Of a stretch of 42,664 nucleotides of DNA, positions 15,956 through 24,870 are shown one piece after another (the stretch's first letter is position 1; every line of letters starts with the position of its first letter). Made by a program: the position numbers and the translations under genes. The stretch lies in contig JAJRPV010000076.1 of the NCBI GenBank assembly GCA_024280575.1, positions 1 through 42,664 of the forward strand, in the 5' to 3' direction. A model generated the notes under the pieces. It had not been told where the DNA came from. It made no database searches and saw only the letters and a program-made list of their open reading frames with translations. The DNA is from Campylobacterales bacterium. GTDB taxonomy: Bacteria; Campylobacterota; Campylobacteria; Campylobacterales; Sulfurospirillaceae.

Positions 15956-17434
15956 TCATATAAGTGGTTTATCCATCTCTTTTGGAATTTTTAAACCCAT
16001 CAATTTTAAAACTGTCGGTGCTATATTGTTTAGTGCACCATTATTTACTTTTTTTACACCTTTTGCTTTAACAAAACAAAAAACATCAAATGTTGTATGA
16101 TTTGTAAGTATCTCTCCATTTTCATTTGACATTTGTTCACAATTCCCATGATCACTTGTCAAAATAAAAGAATAATCTTTTTCATCGCATTTATTCAGAA
16201 TTCTCCCGAGTTGCTTATCAACGGCCTCAACTGCCTTTACGGCTGCATCATAATTTCCGGTATGCCCTACCATATCTCCATTTGCAAAATTTACAACTAT
16301 AAAATCATATCCCTCATCCATGGATGTAAGCACTGCATCTCCAACCTCGACACTGCTCATTTCGGGCAACATATCATAAGTGGCTACTTTCGGGCTTGGT
16401 ATCAAAACTCTGCTTTCACCGGTATCTGGCTCTTCTACACCGCCATTTAAAAAGAAAGTCACATGTGCATATTTTTCAGTCTCAGCTATATGGATTTGAG
16501 AAAGACCGTTATCAGAAATCACATCTGCTAGAGTATTTTTAGGCGGGGTTGTGGCAAACATAACCTCAAATGGGTATGATGCATCATACTCTGCCATAGT
16601 GATGCACTCAAATACCCCTTTTTCTCTTTTAAACTCGCTAAAATCCTTGATTCCTATAGCTTTTGAAAGTTCTCTCATTCTATCGTTTCTAAAGTTTGCA
16701 AAAATCACACCGTCATCTTTTTTCATTCCGTGATAATCTGACATACAAATCGGCTCTATAAATTCATCTGTGATATCTTTAGAGTAAGAATCTTTGATAT
16801 AATCTTCCGGGCTTTTATCGGTTTTAGATTTGGCATTTACGATTTCATCATATGCTTTTTCAATCCTGTCCCATCTGTTGTCTCTATCCATAGCATAAAA
16901 TCTTCCGCAAATCGTAGCAATTTTTATATCGTCATCACAGATATTTTCCAACTCTTTTATAAACTCTACACCGGAAACAGGGCTCACATCTCTTCCGTCT
17001 GTTATAACATGTAGAAAAACTTTTTTACCTGCTTTTTTAGCAATACCGGCCAACGCTATTATATGATCAATATGCGAATGCACGCCACCGTTGCTGACAA
17101 GTCCTATGATGTGTATATCACCTTTGACTTTTAAAATATCTTTTAAAGCGGGATTGTTTTTAAGAGTCTTATCTTTTATAGCAAGTGAAATTTTTACTAG
17201 ATTTTGGTACATCACGCGTCCGGCTCCTATACACATATGCCCTACTTCACTATTCCCCATCTGTCCTTCAGGAAGCCCGACGGCAAGACCTGAAGTTTTG
17301 ATTAGAGAATTCGGAACTTCTTTAAAAAGTCTGTCATAAGTAGGTTTTTTAGCATTTGCAAAAGCATTTGCTCTGTTGCTCGGATTGTATCCTATACCGT
17401 CAGTTATGACCAATATTGTCTTTTGTACTTTCAT
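15956..17434 (-). CDS. gpmI: 2,3-bisphosphoglycerate-independent phosphoglycerate mutase
   Basis: Mn-dependent phosphoglycerate mutase of the alkaline-phosphatase superfamily, which interconverts 3- and 2-phosphoglycerate. The N-terminal metal site is in ITDGIGYN, the catalytic Ser in [10 protein letters not shown] near residue 62, and the C-terminal metal ligands in [12 protein letters not shown] and TSDHGNCE. Length 492 is near the family norm of about 500. ATG start with AAAAGGC upstream. It leads the fab run with nine bases to fabG, and diverges from mraY across a 77-base AT-rich gap. Confidence 0.96.
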   Translation of the reverse strand: MKVQKTILVITDGIGYNPSNRANAFANAKKPTYDRLFKEVPNSLIKTSGLAVGLPEGQMGNSEVGHMCIGAGRVMYQNLVKISLAIKDKTLKNNPALKDILKVKGDIHIIGLVSNGGVHSHIDHIIALAGIAKKAGKKVFLHVITDGRDVSPVSGVEFIKELENICDDDIKIATICGRFYAMDRDNRWDRIEKAYDEIVNAKSKTDKSPEDYIKDSYSKDITDEFIEPICMSDYHGMKKDDGVIFANFRNDRMRELSKAIGIKDFSEFKREKGVFECITMAEYDASYPFEVMFATTPPKNTLADVISDNGLSQIHIAETEKYAHVTFFLNGGVEEPDTGESRVLIPSPKVATYDMLPEMSSVEVGDAVLTSMDEGYDFIVVNFANGDMVGHTGNYDAAVKAVEAVDKQLGRILNKCDEKDYSFILTSDHGNCEQMSNENGEILTNHTTFDVFCFVKAKGVKKVNNGALNNIAPTVLKLMGLKIPKEMDKPLI

Positions 17435-17511
17435 TTTTTTGCCTTTTAAATAGACTTATAAGCAATATTCTACTAAAATAATACTTTCAATAAAATATAA
17501 ATGGATTTTTT

Positions 17512-18576
17512 ATGCTCTACTGGCTCTATCAGACAACACACATCAATATTTTTCAATATATAACAGTACGATCAGGTATCGCTTTTTTTATCGCTTTGAT
17601 ACTCAGTATTTTTTTAATGCCAAAATTTATAAAATGGGCAAAATCAAAAAAAGCAAATCAACCAATATACTCTCTTGCTCCGCAAACTCACCAAGCTAAA
17701 GGAAATACACCAACTATGGGTGGTTTGATTATAATTTTTTCGGCCCTTATTGCTATTTTAATATGTGTAAAACTAACAAATGACTTTGCACTTATCGGTT
17801 TTGGCATTATCACTTTATTCAGCTTGATTGGCATAAAAGATGATATATCTAAAATTGTTGGCAAAAACAACACTTCGGGGATGAATGCCAAAACAAAATT
17901 TATATTACAACTGGCATCTGCTCTTGTTATGGCTTATTTTTTATATACTAGCACCATTTTAAATGGGGATTTATATGTACCTTTTTACAAGTATCCTATA
18001 ATAAATCTAGGGTGGTTTATGGTCGTTTTTTGGGCATTGGTAATGGTTTCTTCAAGCAATGCCGTAAATCTTACTGATGGATTAGACGGATTGGCAACTG
18101 TGCCATCCATAATGTCCATGCTGACTCTGGGAGTTTTTGTTTATATCAGTGGACATGCCATACTTAGTGGCTCTTTACTTTTACCAAAGATAAGCGGAAT
18201 CGGAGAAGTTGTTATCATCGCAGCTGCCCTCACCGGAGCTCTTGTTGGTTTTTTGTGGTACAACTGCTATCCCGCAGAAGTTTTTATGGGAGACAGTGGA
18301 AGCCTGAGTCTTGGAGCTTTTATCGGATATATGGCAATAATCTCTAAAAATGAATTTTTACTCTTTTTAGTGGGTTTTGTTTTTGTATTAGAAACTCTTT
18401 CTGTTATTTTGCAAGTTGGAAGTTTTAAAACCAGAAAAAAAAGAGTATTTCTAATGGCACCGATTCACCATCATTTTGAGATAAAAGGGTGGGCTGAAAA
18501 CAAGATAATAGTAAGATTTTGGATTATGGCTCTTATATCAAATATCATAGCTCTTACTGCACTTAAAATCAGATGA
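17512..18576 (+). CDS. mraY: phospho-MurNAc-pentapeptide transferase
   Basis: Polytopic inner-membrane enzyme that makes lipid I from UDP-MurNAc-pentapeptide and undecaprenyl phosphate. Length 354 with about ten membrane helices. Family motifs: GNTPTMGG near residue 64, [13 protein letters not shown] near 183 with the Mg-binding Asp residues, [10 protein letters not shown] near 258, and PIHHHFE near 321. ATG start. It overlaps murD by four bases (ATGA), so the two are translationally coupled. Confidence 0.97.
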   Translation: MLYWLYQTTHINIFQYITVRSGIAFFIALILSIFLMPKFIKWAKSKKANQPIYSLAPQTHQAKGNTPTMGGLIIIFSALIAILICVKLTNDFALIGFGIITLFSLIGIKDDISKIVGKNNTSGMNAKTKFILQLASALVMAYFLYTSTILNGDLYVPFYKYPIINLGWFMVVFWALVMVSSSNAVNLTDGLDGLATVPSIMSMLTLGVFVYISGHAILSGSLLLPKISGIGEVVIIAAALTGALVGFLWYNCYPAEVFMGDSGSLSLGAFIGYMAIISKNEFLLFLVGFVFVLETLSVILQVGSFKTRKKRVFLMAPIHHHFEIKGWAENKIIVRFWIMALISNIIALTALKIR

Positions 18577-19766
18577 TAGCACTATTTGGTCACGGGAAAA
18601 CAACTAAAGCGATAGCAAAAAGATTTAAAAATTGCCAAATTTTTGATGACTGCTTCAAAGAAAAAAGTTTTGATGAATTTGGCAACAAACTGCTTCCGCC
18701 AAGTGAATTTGATCCGAAAAATTCTGATATTCAAATTCCAAGCCCTAGTTTTCCGCTCAAACATCCTCTTATGCAAAAAGCAACCAATATACTCAGCGAA
18801 TATGACTTTTTCCGGAAAGATATGCCATATTCAATCTGGATAAGCGGAACAAACGGTAAAACAACTACTACTCAAATGCTCGATTTTATCTTTAAAGAAA
18901 AAGGCAGTGAATGTGGAGGAAATATAGGAAATCCGCTTGCGAATTTGAATAAATCTGACAAAATGTGGATACTTGAAACCAGCTCATATATGCTTTATCA
19001 AACAAAGATAGCCACTCCTGATATCTACTCGCTTTTACCGGTAAAACCTGATCACTTAAGTTGGCATGGAAGTTTTAAAGAGTATGAAAAAGCAAAACTC
19101 AGCCCGATTTATAGGATGATCGAGGGCAGTATCGCGATTATACCCGAAACCTACAAAAACATAAAAACATCCTCACGAGTAATCACTTATATAGACGAAT
19201 ATGACTTAGCTAAAAAACTAAATATTGATATAAGAAATGTGAAATTTCAAGCTCCTTTTTTACTTGATGCCCTGCTTGCACTTGCCTGTGAAAAGATATT
19301 GCTCGGAAAAATTGATTATGAAAAATTTAACCAATTTAAAACAGATACTCACAAATTAGAAGAATTCAAAGATGCCCAGGGCAGAGTTTGGGTAAATGAC
19401 TCAAAAGGTACGAACCTAGACGCAACTTTGGAGGCAGTCAAAAGATATAAAGATAGAGATTTGATTCTTATCCTCGGTGGTGACGATAAAGGCGTAGATT
19501 TGACACCTCTTTTTGATATGTTGAAAGCTCTACATGTAGAGGTATTTGCGATAGGTACAAATACCGACAAAATAGTGAATTTTTGCAACAATATAGGCAA
19601 AAAAGTAACAGCTTCATATGAACTAAAAGAAGCGATGAAAGAGATACAAAAAATACACACTACACAAACAACGGTTTTACTCTCCCCTGCTGCTGCAAGT
19701 CTTGATCAGTTTAGCTCTTATATAGCTCGTGGAAATCTGTTTAAAGAACTTGCCACTTTAAACTGA
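18573..19766 (+). CDS. murD: UDP-N-acetylmuramoyl-alanine--D-glutamate ligase
   Basis: Cytoplasmic Mur ligase that adds D-Glu to UDP-MurNAc-L-Ala with ATP. The ATP-binding loop [10 protein letters not shown] is near residue 92, and the central-domain landmarks LETSSYML and [13 protein letters not shown] follow. The C-terminal domain has [14 protein letters not shown] and [12 protein letters not shown]. At 397 residues it is shorter than the E. coli enzyme (about 440), mainly from a reduced N-terminal domain, as in other Campylobacterota. Its end overlaps the convergent xthA by 26 bases. Confidence 0.95.
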   Translation: MIALFGHGKTTKAIAKRFKNCQIFDDCFKEKSFDEFGNKLLPPSEFDPKNSDIQIPSPSFPLKHPLMQKATNILSEYDFFRKDMPYSIWISGTNGKTTTTQMLDFIFKEKGSECGGNIGNPLANLNKSDKMWILETSSYMLYQTKIATPDIYSLLPVKPDHLSWHGSFKEYEKAKLSPIYRMIEGSIAIIPETYKNIKTSSRVITYIDEYDLAKKLNIDIRNVKFQAPFLLDALLALACEKILLGKIDYEKFNQFKTDTHKLEEFKDAQGRVWVNDSKGTNLDATLEAVKRYKDRDLILILGGDDKGVDLTPLFDMLKALHVEVFAIGTNTDKIVNFCNNIGKKVTASYELKEAMKEIQKIHTTQTTVLLSPAAASLDQFSSYIARGNLFKELATLN

Positions 19767-20517
19767 TAGGGCAGTGATCACTTCCAATTATATCATCATG
19801 AATTTGCGCATCGACTATTTTGTCTTTCAAATCTTCGGAAACATACAAATAATCAATTCTCCAGCCAACATTATTTCCTCTTGCTCCTGCCCTGTATGAC
19901 CACCAGGAATATCTGTCTTTTTCATCACCATGCACATACCTAAAAGTATCCACATAACCATAAGATAAAAACTTATCCAGCCAATCTCTCTCCATTTTCA
20001 AAAATCCGGAAGTATTTTCATTTGCTTTTGGTCGAGCGATGTCTATCTCTTTGTGAGCAGTATTTACATCTCCGCAAATCACTATGGATTTGCCTTCTTT
20101 TTTCAAGGCTTCACAATGAGATAGAAATCTTTCATAAAATGCCATCTTGTACTCTAGCCTCTCATCATTCCTCTGTCCATTTGGAAAATAAACATTTAAA
20201 AATGCAATATTTCCAAAGTGAAACTCATTAATACGCCCTTCATTTAATATATCAACATCTTTTGCAGTCTCTACATGTATAGGTTTTATATCTGTAAAAA
20301 GCGCGACTCCCGATTGTCCTTTTTTGCAAGATGAGTTTACATGTAACTCAAAAAATTCCTTATCAAATATACTCTTTGGTATCTCTTCAAGTTCAGCTTT
20401 TATCTCCTGCAGTGCCAAAAAATCAACCGGCGTTTCATCTATCCATCTTAGTGCCTGCTTTTTATCGACTGCCCTTATACCGTTTACATTCCATGATATA
20501 AAATTTAATTCTTTCAT
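19741..20517 (-). CDS. xthA: exodeoxyribonuclease III
   Basis: AP endonuclease/3'-exonuclease for base-excision repair. Motifs of the exonuclease-endonuclease-phosphatase fold are present: WNVNGIRA near residue 9, ALQEIKAE near 35, CGDVNTAHKEIDIARPK near 147, and the catalytic GSDHCPISL near the C-terminus. Length 258 is standard. It overlaps the diguanylate cyclase stop by four bases (ATGA), so it is coupled to the upstream signalling genes. The functional link is not obvious and may only reflect gene packing. Confidence 0.95.
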   Translation of the reverse strand: MKELNFISWNVNGIRAVDKKQALRWIDETPVDFLALQEIKAELEEIPKSIFDKEFFELHVNSSCKKGQSGVALFTDIKPIHVETAKDVDILNEGRINEFHFGNIAFLNVYFPNGQRNDERLEYKMAFYERFLSHCEALKKEGKSIVICGDVNTAHKEIDIARPKANENTSGFLKMERDWLDKFLSYGYVDTFRYVHGDEKDRYSWWSYRAGARGNNVGWRIDYLYVSEDLKDKIVDAQIHDDIIGSDHCPISLKWQVL

Positions 20518-21707
20518 TTTTTATATTTACCTTTTTGTGTGCTTAGATTATTCTCTGCATTAAGGCTGGTATGCACTATTGTATTTCTACCTTTGTTTTT
20601 TGCCAAGTAAAGCATTTTATCTGCAGTTTTAATTGCTTCTTTAAATGTTTTATCTCTACAAGGATATATATTCAGTCCTATTGACACTGTTATATTTATG
20701 CTCAAATCTTCATCAATTCTTATTTTTTCATTAGCAATGGCTTCACGAATTCTATTTGCTATTTGCACCACTTTTTCATCGCTTTTTGGCCATTTTAGCA
20801 ATATTAAAAACTCCTCACCGCCATATCTTATAATTTTGTCCTCTAGTCTGGTTTCGCGCATCAGTCTTTTTGCAATCGAACTAAGCACTATATCCCCTAT
20901 ATCATGCCCATATTTATCATTTACCATCTTAAAATGGTCAATATCCAGCATCATAACTGATATTTTTTTGAGATTAACTTTTTTCCAAATTTCTTTTAAA
21001 TAATTTCTGTTATAAAGCAGTGTTAGTGGATCGGCTATACTCTTTTTGCGTTCCACATAAAACATATACAGTTGCACTAAAACAACTAAAACTATCGCTA
21101 TCAAAACAAATAAAAATATCTTCAGGAAATTATACAAAGGAACTAAAAAATTATTTAGATTTTGATACTCGCTAGTTGAGATATCCACCACCAACATAGC
21201 CTTTGTAACACCAAAGATTTTTATAGGACGCAAGTAGGTCACCCATAGCCCATCCACTTTGTTTTGAAAACCAAAAACAGGGGTATTGCTAGAAAAAGAG
21301 CTTTTCCATAGATTTTCCAATACAGGATAAAATTTTTGTTTAAATTCACCTTTATCTGAGCCGAGTGAGCCATCTAATAAATATCTATATGCTCCTTTTT
21401 TATCTTTGTATATGACATATATATACTTGAATTCATTGGTAATATTTAAAGACAAAAAGTTAGATATCTCACTCCTTAAAGCTTTGTTCTTAAACAGAAG
21501 TGAAAAATTATTATCTATTTTACTTTTTACATGTACAACAATTTTGTTTGTTAAACTTTTAGCACGATTTATCTCAATTTTGTTGATTTCTTGATTTGTC
21601 TCTTTAATAACTTCGCCAAACTGAAAGTACAATCCGCCAATCATAACTATAAAAACCATCGAAACAAAAAAGAAAAATGAGTTTACGGAAAAATTAATTT
21701 TTTTCAT
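20514..21707 (-). CDS. membrane diguanylate cyclase (GGDEF) with periplasmic sensor region
   Basis: Makes cyclic di-GMP from two GTP. It has 397 residues: a membrane helix at about 9-28, a periplasmic segment (30-185) of unknown ligand, a second helix (187-212), then a GGDEF domain (about 225-385). The active-site motif is GGEEF at 296-300, and an intact inhibitory I-site RLED lies at 287-290, five residues before it. So the enzyme is predicted active and subject to product inhibition. ATG start with a weak ribosome site. It begins six bases after a small periplasmic protein gene and overlaps xthA. With the upstream receptor-like and periplasmic genes it probably forms an envelope-to-c-di-GMP signalling unit, similar in layout to YfiBNR. 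Confidence 0.9.
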   Translation of the reverse strand: MKKINFSVNSFFFFVSMVFIVMIGGLYFQFGEVIKETNQEINKIEINRAKSLTNKIVVHVKSKIDNNFSLLFKNKALRSEISNFLSLNITNEFKYIYVIYKDKKGAYRYLLDGSLGSDKGEFKQKFYPVLENLWKSSFSSNTPVFGFQNKVDGLWVTYLRPIKIFGVTKAMLVVDISTSEYQNLNNFLVPLYNFLKIFLFVLIAIVLVVLVQLYMFYVERKKSIADPLTLLYNRNYLKEIWKKVNLKKISVMMLDIDHFKMVNDKYGHDIGDIVLSSIAKRLMRETRLEDKIIRYGGEEFLILLKWPKSDEKVVQIANRIREAIANEKIRIDEDLSINITVSIGLNIYPCRDKTFKEAIKTADKMLYLAKNKGRNTIVHTSLNAENNLSTQKGKYKK

Positions 21708-21713
21708 AGAATT

Positions 21714-22127
21714 TTATTCTATATATTTATTAAAATTCTTGGGTAGGTTTATACCTAGATATTTGAGCTGTTTTTTTCTAAATATTATATTTGGTCTTCC
21801 CTTTTGCCAAAAAAATGCTCCGGTCATAACAGAAGAGTGAGAATATAAATAATATGATGTGGAAAATATTATATTTGTTTTGCATTTTTTATCCATACCA
21901 GAATCTTCAGCAGTAAATACTATATCCGCTTTATCACAGGAAACAAATTTTAAAGTTTTTGAGTACCCCTTAAGATTCTCAAGATTTTTATCATCTATGC
22001 AAACATTAATATATTTTTTATGCACCAAAGCATGTGCTACAGAAGACAATATTTGCATCTCCAGCTTTTGTACATTTGAACCAAAAAGTGATGATATGAC
22101 AAATATGAATAAAAAGAGTGTTTTCAA
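21714..22127 (-). CDS. small periplasmic protein, possible YfiR-like regulator of the cyclase
   Basis: Exported protein of 137 residues with a signal peptide (about 1-17, ending SSLFGS). Mature features are INVCIDD near 40, CDKADIVF near 63, two or three Cys residues that could form disulfides, and a C-terminal GAFFWQKGRPNIIFRKKQL. The order of elements recalls the YfiR/DUF4154 family, periplasmic inhibitors of membrane diguanylate cyclases, but identity is too weak to be sure. It starts with TTG at 22127, overlapping the receptor stop as TTGA, with GGAG eight bases ahead, so it should be translationally coupled. Its place between a receptor-like barrel and a cyclase supports a relay role by inference. 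Confidence 0.6.
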   Translation of the reverse strand: MKTLFLFIFVISSLFGSNVQKLEMQILSSVAHALVHKKYINVCIDDKNLENLKGYSKTLKFVSCDKADIVFTAEDSGMDKKCKTNIIFSTSYYLYSHSSVMTGAFFWQKGRPNIIFRKKQLKYLGINLPKNFNKYIE

Positions 22128-24052
22128 AATTCATACTCCATACCCAACCAAACTGTTCTATCAAATACAGAAACATTATCTAGCGTTGTGACTTGTTGAG
22201 TTAAAGGATTTACACGGTAATAATTTGCCTTTACAGCATCTTTAAATAAATTTTCTCCTTTTAGGAAAAGTGAGAGATGCTTTGAATATGGATAACTTAA
22301 TGTAATATTATAATTCCACCCTGACGAAAGATTGTCGTAACCATCACGATAAGTGATGGCATTATATGTATCTATGCTACCCAATTTCTTAAATAATGCT
22401 ACATATCCTCCGTGTTTTGTTTCATATCTATCATTTGCATTTTTACCATAATCTTCAAATGAAATCCAGGCATTAAACTCTATCTTGTCAGTTACATTTA
22501 GTGCGTAGCTGTTTTTATAAGAAATAGAATCAAATACATATTTATCTGTAGAATTTTTATAGCTCCCGCTTGTAGGATTAAAATATATATGATTATTTAA
22601 AACTGTTCTGGCAAAAAGCAATGAAGTTGTCAAATCTTCAAGTTTCCAAATTGATTTTGTCGAAATTGCATACGATTTCTCGGACTTCAAATCACCTGGA
22701 TTAACAAGCAGAGAATCATTAACTAAAAGTGCATATGGAGTAGCCCTAAATTTTCCATAAAAGAAAAAAGATTTTTGCGTATAAATATCATTATGATATA
22801 TATGCCCTAGTCTAATCCCATATATAGTTTCTCCGTTAATTCCTCCTCCTTCAAAATACTTATCAATGCTTGAAGAAAAAATCAATCTATTTTTCTTATT
22901 GAGCATATAATCAAACTCTTCATAAGCTGAAACTATATCTTCATAATTATAATTGCTGCTAGTTGGGACCGAAATACTATTTCTAGTGTGTATATCGCTA
23001 GTAAATTTTTTATATCTGTTTCTAAAACCAAGCAGTAAAGAGGATTTGCTAAAATTTAATTTTTTTGTAATCTGAGTATCCAACAAATCTTCATGCATCT
23101 TTACTCTGTTTGTGTAAAATGGGGCATAAAATGGATAAACAGAGATTGGATTTAATCCTAGAGGCGCATTTGAGCTATCAAAATAATCGTATATAGCGTA
23201 TGTATAGTTGATATTAGCCTTTACGCTCTTATCCGGTGAAGTAAAGTTGTATCCTGCATAAAGATAGGTAAAATCTGTAGTAGAGTTTTGTGGTGTCATA
23301 TTCCAACTATTGCCTAAAAAATTATTCATGCTCCCTTTTATAGCTTGAAATTCAAATCTTGAAATCGCCGTGGTAAGTTGAGCATAAAAGTTCCCCGTCT
23401 CTTTATCTCTTGAAAGAAGATTTCCTTGATTATATAATTTTTCCCTTTTTAAATTACGATGGTCACCATATATAAAATATGAAAAATCTTTCATATCTTT
23501 AGCAGTGTAACCATAAGTGTCACTTGTTCCATAGCTTCCGCCTGAGATACCAAACACAGAGGTATTTTCCCTTTTTCCCGTTTTGGTATATAATTTTATT
23601 ACCGTAGCTGCAGGTTCTATGGAAATCTCATAGGAAGGAAGTCCTATATAAACTTCTACATGATCTATGTATGCCATATCCATCTGCCCTAAAATCTGCA
23701 ATCCATTGCCAAACATAGGGGAGAGCAATTCTCTATCATTTATATAAATACGAATTCTTGAAGGATTATTAGCTTGATAAGGTTGAAAATATGGGTCACT
23801 CAACCCTCTGGAGTTTTCGTTGTATCTTACAAAAGGAATCTTCTCTATCAACTCTTTTAAGGAGCGGGTTTTCATCCTGTCTAAATCTTGACGGGTGAAT
23901 ATGATGAGATAACCGGCATTTTCTTTTTTGGTATGTACCGACAAATCATCTTTCTCGGCCAAGCTGTTTAGTAGGGTATTTATATCTTGGGCATTTAAAG
24001 TTTGCAAGAGAAGAAAAGCAACCGTAAAACCCACTAGTATCTTTTTAAGCAT
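22124..24052 (-). CDS. TonB-dependent receptor-like outer-membrane protein
   Basis: Outer-membrane protein of 642 residues. A signal peptide spans 1-21. A plug domain follows (about 45-165), with IIFTRQDLDRMKTRSLKELI, RIRIYINDREL and DHVEVYIG, all typical plug elements. The rest is a beta-barrel that ends in GMEYEF with C-terminal Phe. The barrel is on the small side for the family, and no clear TonB box is visible near the mature N-terminus. ATG start with GGAAA upstream. It heads an overlapping gene set with a small periplasmic protein and a diguanylate cyclase, so it may act as a sensor rather than, or as well as, a nutrient transporter. The substrate is unknown. Confidence 0.85.
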   Translation of the reverse strand: MLKKILVGFTVAFLLLQTLNAQDINTLLNSLAEKDDLSVHTKKENAGYLIIFTRQDLDRMKTRSLKELIEKIPFVRYNENSRGLSDPYFQPYQANNPSRIRIYINDRELLSPMFGNGLQILGQMDMAYIDHVEVYIGLPSYEISIEPAATVIKLYTKTGKRENTSVFGISGGSYGTSDTYGYTAKDMKDFSYFIYGDHRNLKREKLYNQGNLLSRDKETGNFYAQLTTAISRFEFQAIKGSMNNFLGNSWNMTPQNSTTDFTYLYAGYNFTSPDKSVKANINYTYAIYDYFDSSNAPLGLNPISVYPFYAPFYTNRVKMHEDLLDTQITKKLNFSKSSLLLGFRNRYKKFTSDIHTRNSISVPTSSNYNYEDIVSAYEEFDYMLNKKNRLIFSSSIDKYFEGGGINGETIYGIRLGHIYHNDIYTQKSFFFYGKFRATPYALLVNDSLLVNPGDLKSEKSYAISTKSIWKLEDLTTSLLFARTVLNNHIYFNPTSGSYKNSTDKYVFDSISYKNSYALNVTDKIEFNAWISFEDYGKNANDRYETKHGGYVALFKKLGSIDTYNAITYRDGYDNLSSGWNYNITLSYPYSKHLSLFLKGENLFKDAVKANYYRVNPLTQQVTTLDNVSVFDRTVWLGMEYEF

Positions 24053-24141
24053 TTATTTCCAAATATATTTATTAACTGATGTTGTTATTATACAAAACAA
24101 TTACTTAAAAACCAAATAAGCCAATATTAAAGTTATTCGGC

Positions 24142-24147
24142 TATAAT
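24142..24147 (+). promoter_or_regulatory. candidate -10 box of tRNA-Phe
   Basis: TATAAT in the context GGCTATAATTTC, 18 bases before the mature tRNA 5' end. Confidence 0.55.
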
Positions 24148-24165
24148 TTCAATCTTCAAATATAT

Positions 24166-24241
24166 GGCTTGATAGCTCAGTCGGTAGAGCAGGTGACTGA
24201 AAATCACCGTGTCGGCAGTTCAATTCTGTCTCAAGCCACCA
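24166..24241 (+). tRNA. tRNA-Phe (GAA)
   Basis: A full cloverleaf can be folded by eye: acceptor stem GGCTTGA/TCAAGCC, D arm with AGCTCAGTCGGTAGAGC, anticodon stem GGTGA/TCACC with loop CTGAAAA (anticodon GAA at 24199-24201), T loop TTCAATT, discriminator A and an encoded CCA. It is a single gene, followed at once by the LysE-type gene on the same strand. Confidence 0.97.
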
Positions 24242-24288
24242 CCTTTTTTCAGTAAGGCTATATTATAGATATTTTTTTACAGGGTTTT

Positions 24289-24870
24289 TTGATTAGTTTC
24301 GGACTAATTGTAGCAATTGGTGCACAAAATATTTATGTACTTAAAAAAGGACTTTTAAAAGAACACACCCTTCTTATTGCTTTGATATGTTTTCTGCTTG
24401 ATGCAACTCTTATGATATTTGGCGTCAAAGGTGTTGGTAAAATTCTAGAGTTATATCCCTCTTTTTTCATATACATCACTTGGTTTGGGATTATATTTTT
24501 AATTCTATATGGATTTTTGGCTTTAAAAAATGCCCTCAATCCTCAAAACATGAAAATTTCAGCCAAAAAAGAAAAAAATAATTTGCACCAAACCATAGTT
24601 GCAACCTTGGCAATATCACTTTTAAATACACATGTATATCTAGACACCCTAATGCTGGTAGGATCCATCGGAAGCCATTTTAAGGGAACACAACAAAACA
24701 TATTTATATTTGGAGCTATAAGTGCATCATTTATATGGTTCTTTTCACTGGCTTATGGAAGTAGAATTCTTATACCACTGTTCAGAAAAACATTAACCTG
24801 GAGACTGCTGGACATATTTACAGCATTTATCATGTTTTTCGTTGCTTATAAATTTTTCTTAGAAATTTAA
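24289..24870 (+). CDS. LysE/ArgO-family amino-acid exporter
   Basis: Inner-membrane exporter of the LysE/RhtB superfamily, with about six membrane helices and 193 residues from the first TTG. GLIVAIGAQNIYVLKKG is the family signature near the N-terminus, and SLLNTHVYLDTLMLVGSIG is a second landmark. The start is uncertain: no ATG or GTG exists between the tRNA and the signature. Reading upstream in frame gives ATT ATA GAT ATT...FLQGFL, which matches the usual LysE N-terminus, so initiation at ATT 24262 (after TAAGG) is possible; TTG at 24289 has only a weak AGGG. The end overlaps the convergent ClC gene by four bases. Arginine or lysine is the likely substrate class. Confidence 0.85.
   Translation: MISFGLIVAIGAQNIYVLKKGLLKEHTLLIALICFLLDATLMIFGVKGVGKILELYPSFFIYITWFGIIFLILYGFLALKNALNPQNMKISAKKEKNNLHQTIVATLAISLLNTHVYLDTLMLVGSIGSHFKGTQQNIFIFGAISASFIWFFSLAYGSRILIPLFRKTLTWRLLDIFTAFIMFFVAYKFFLEI

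Noticed and set aside
24166-24241. tRNA-Phe as an integration site
   Set aside because: No integrase and no repeated tRNA 3' end is seen downstream; the neighbours are ordinary chromosomal genes.
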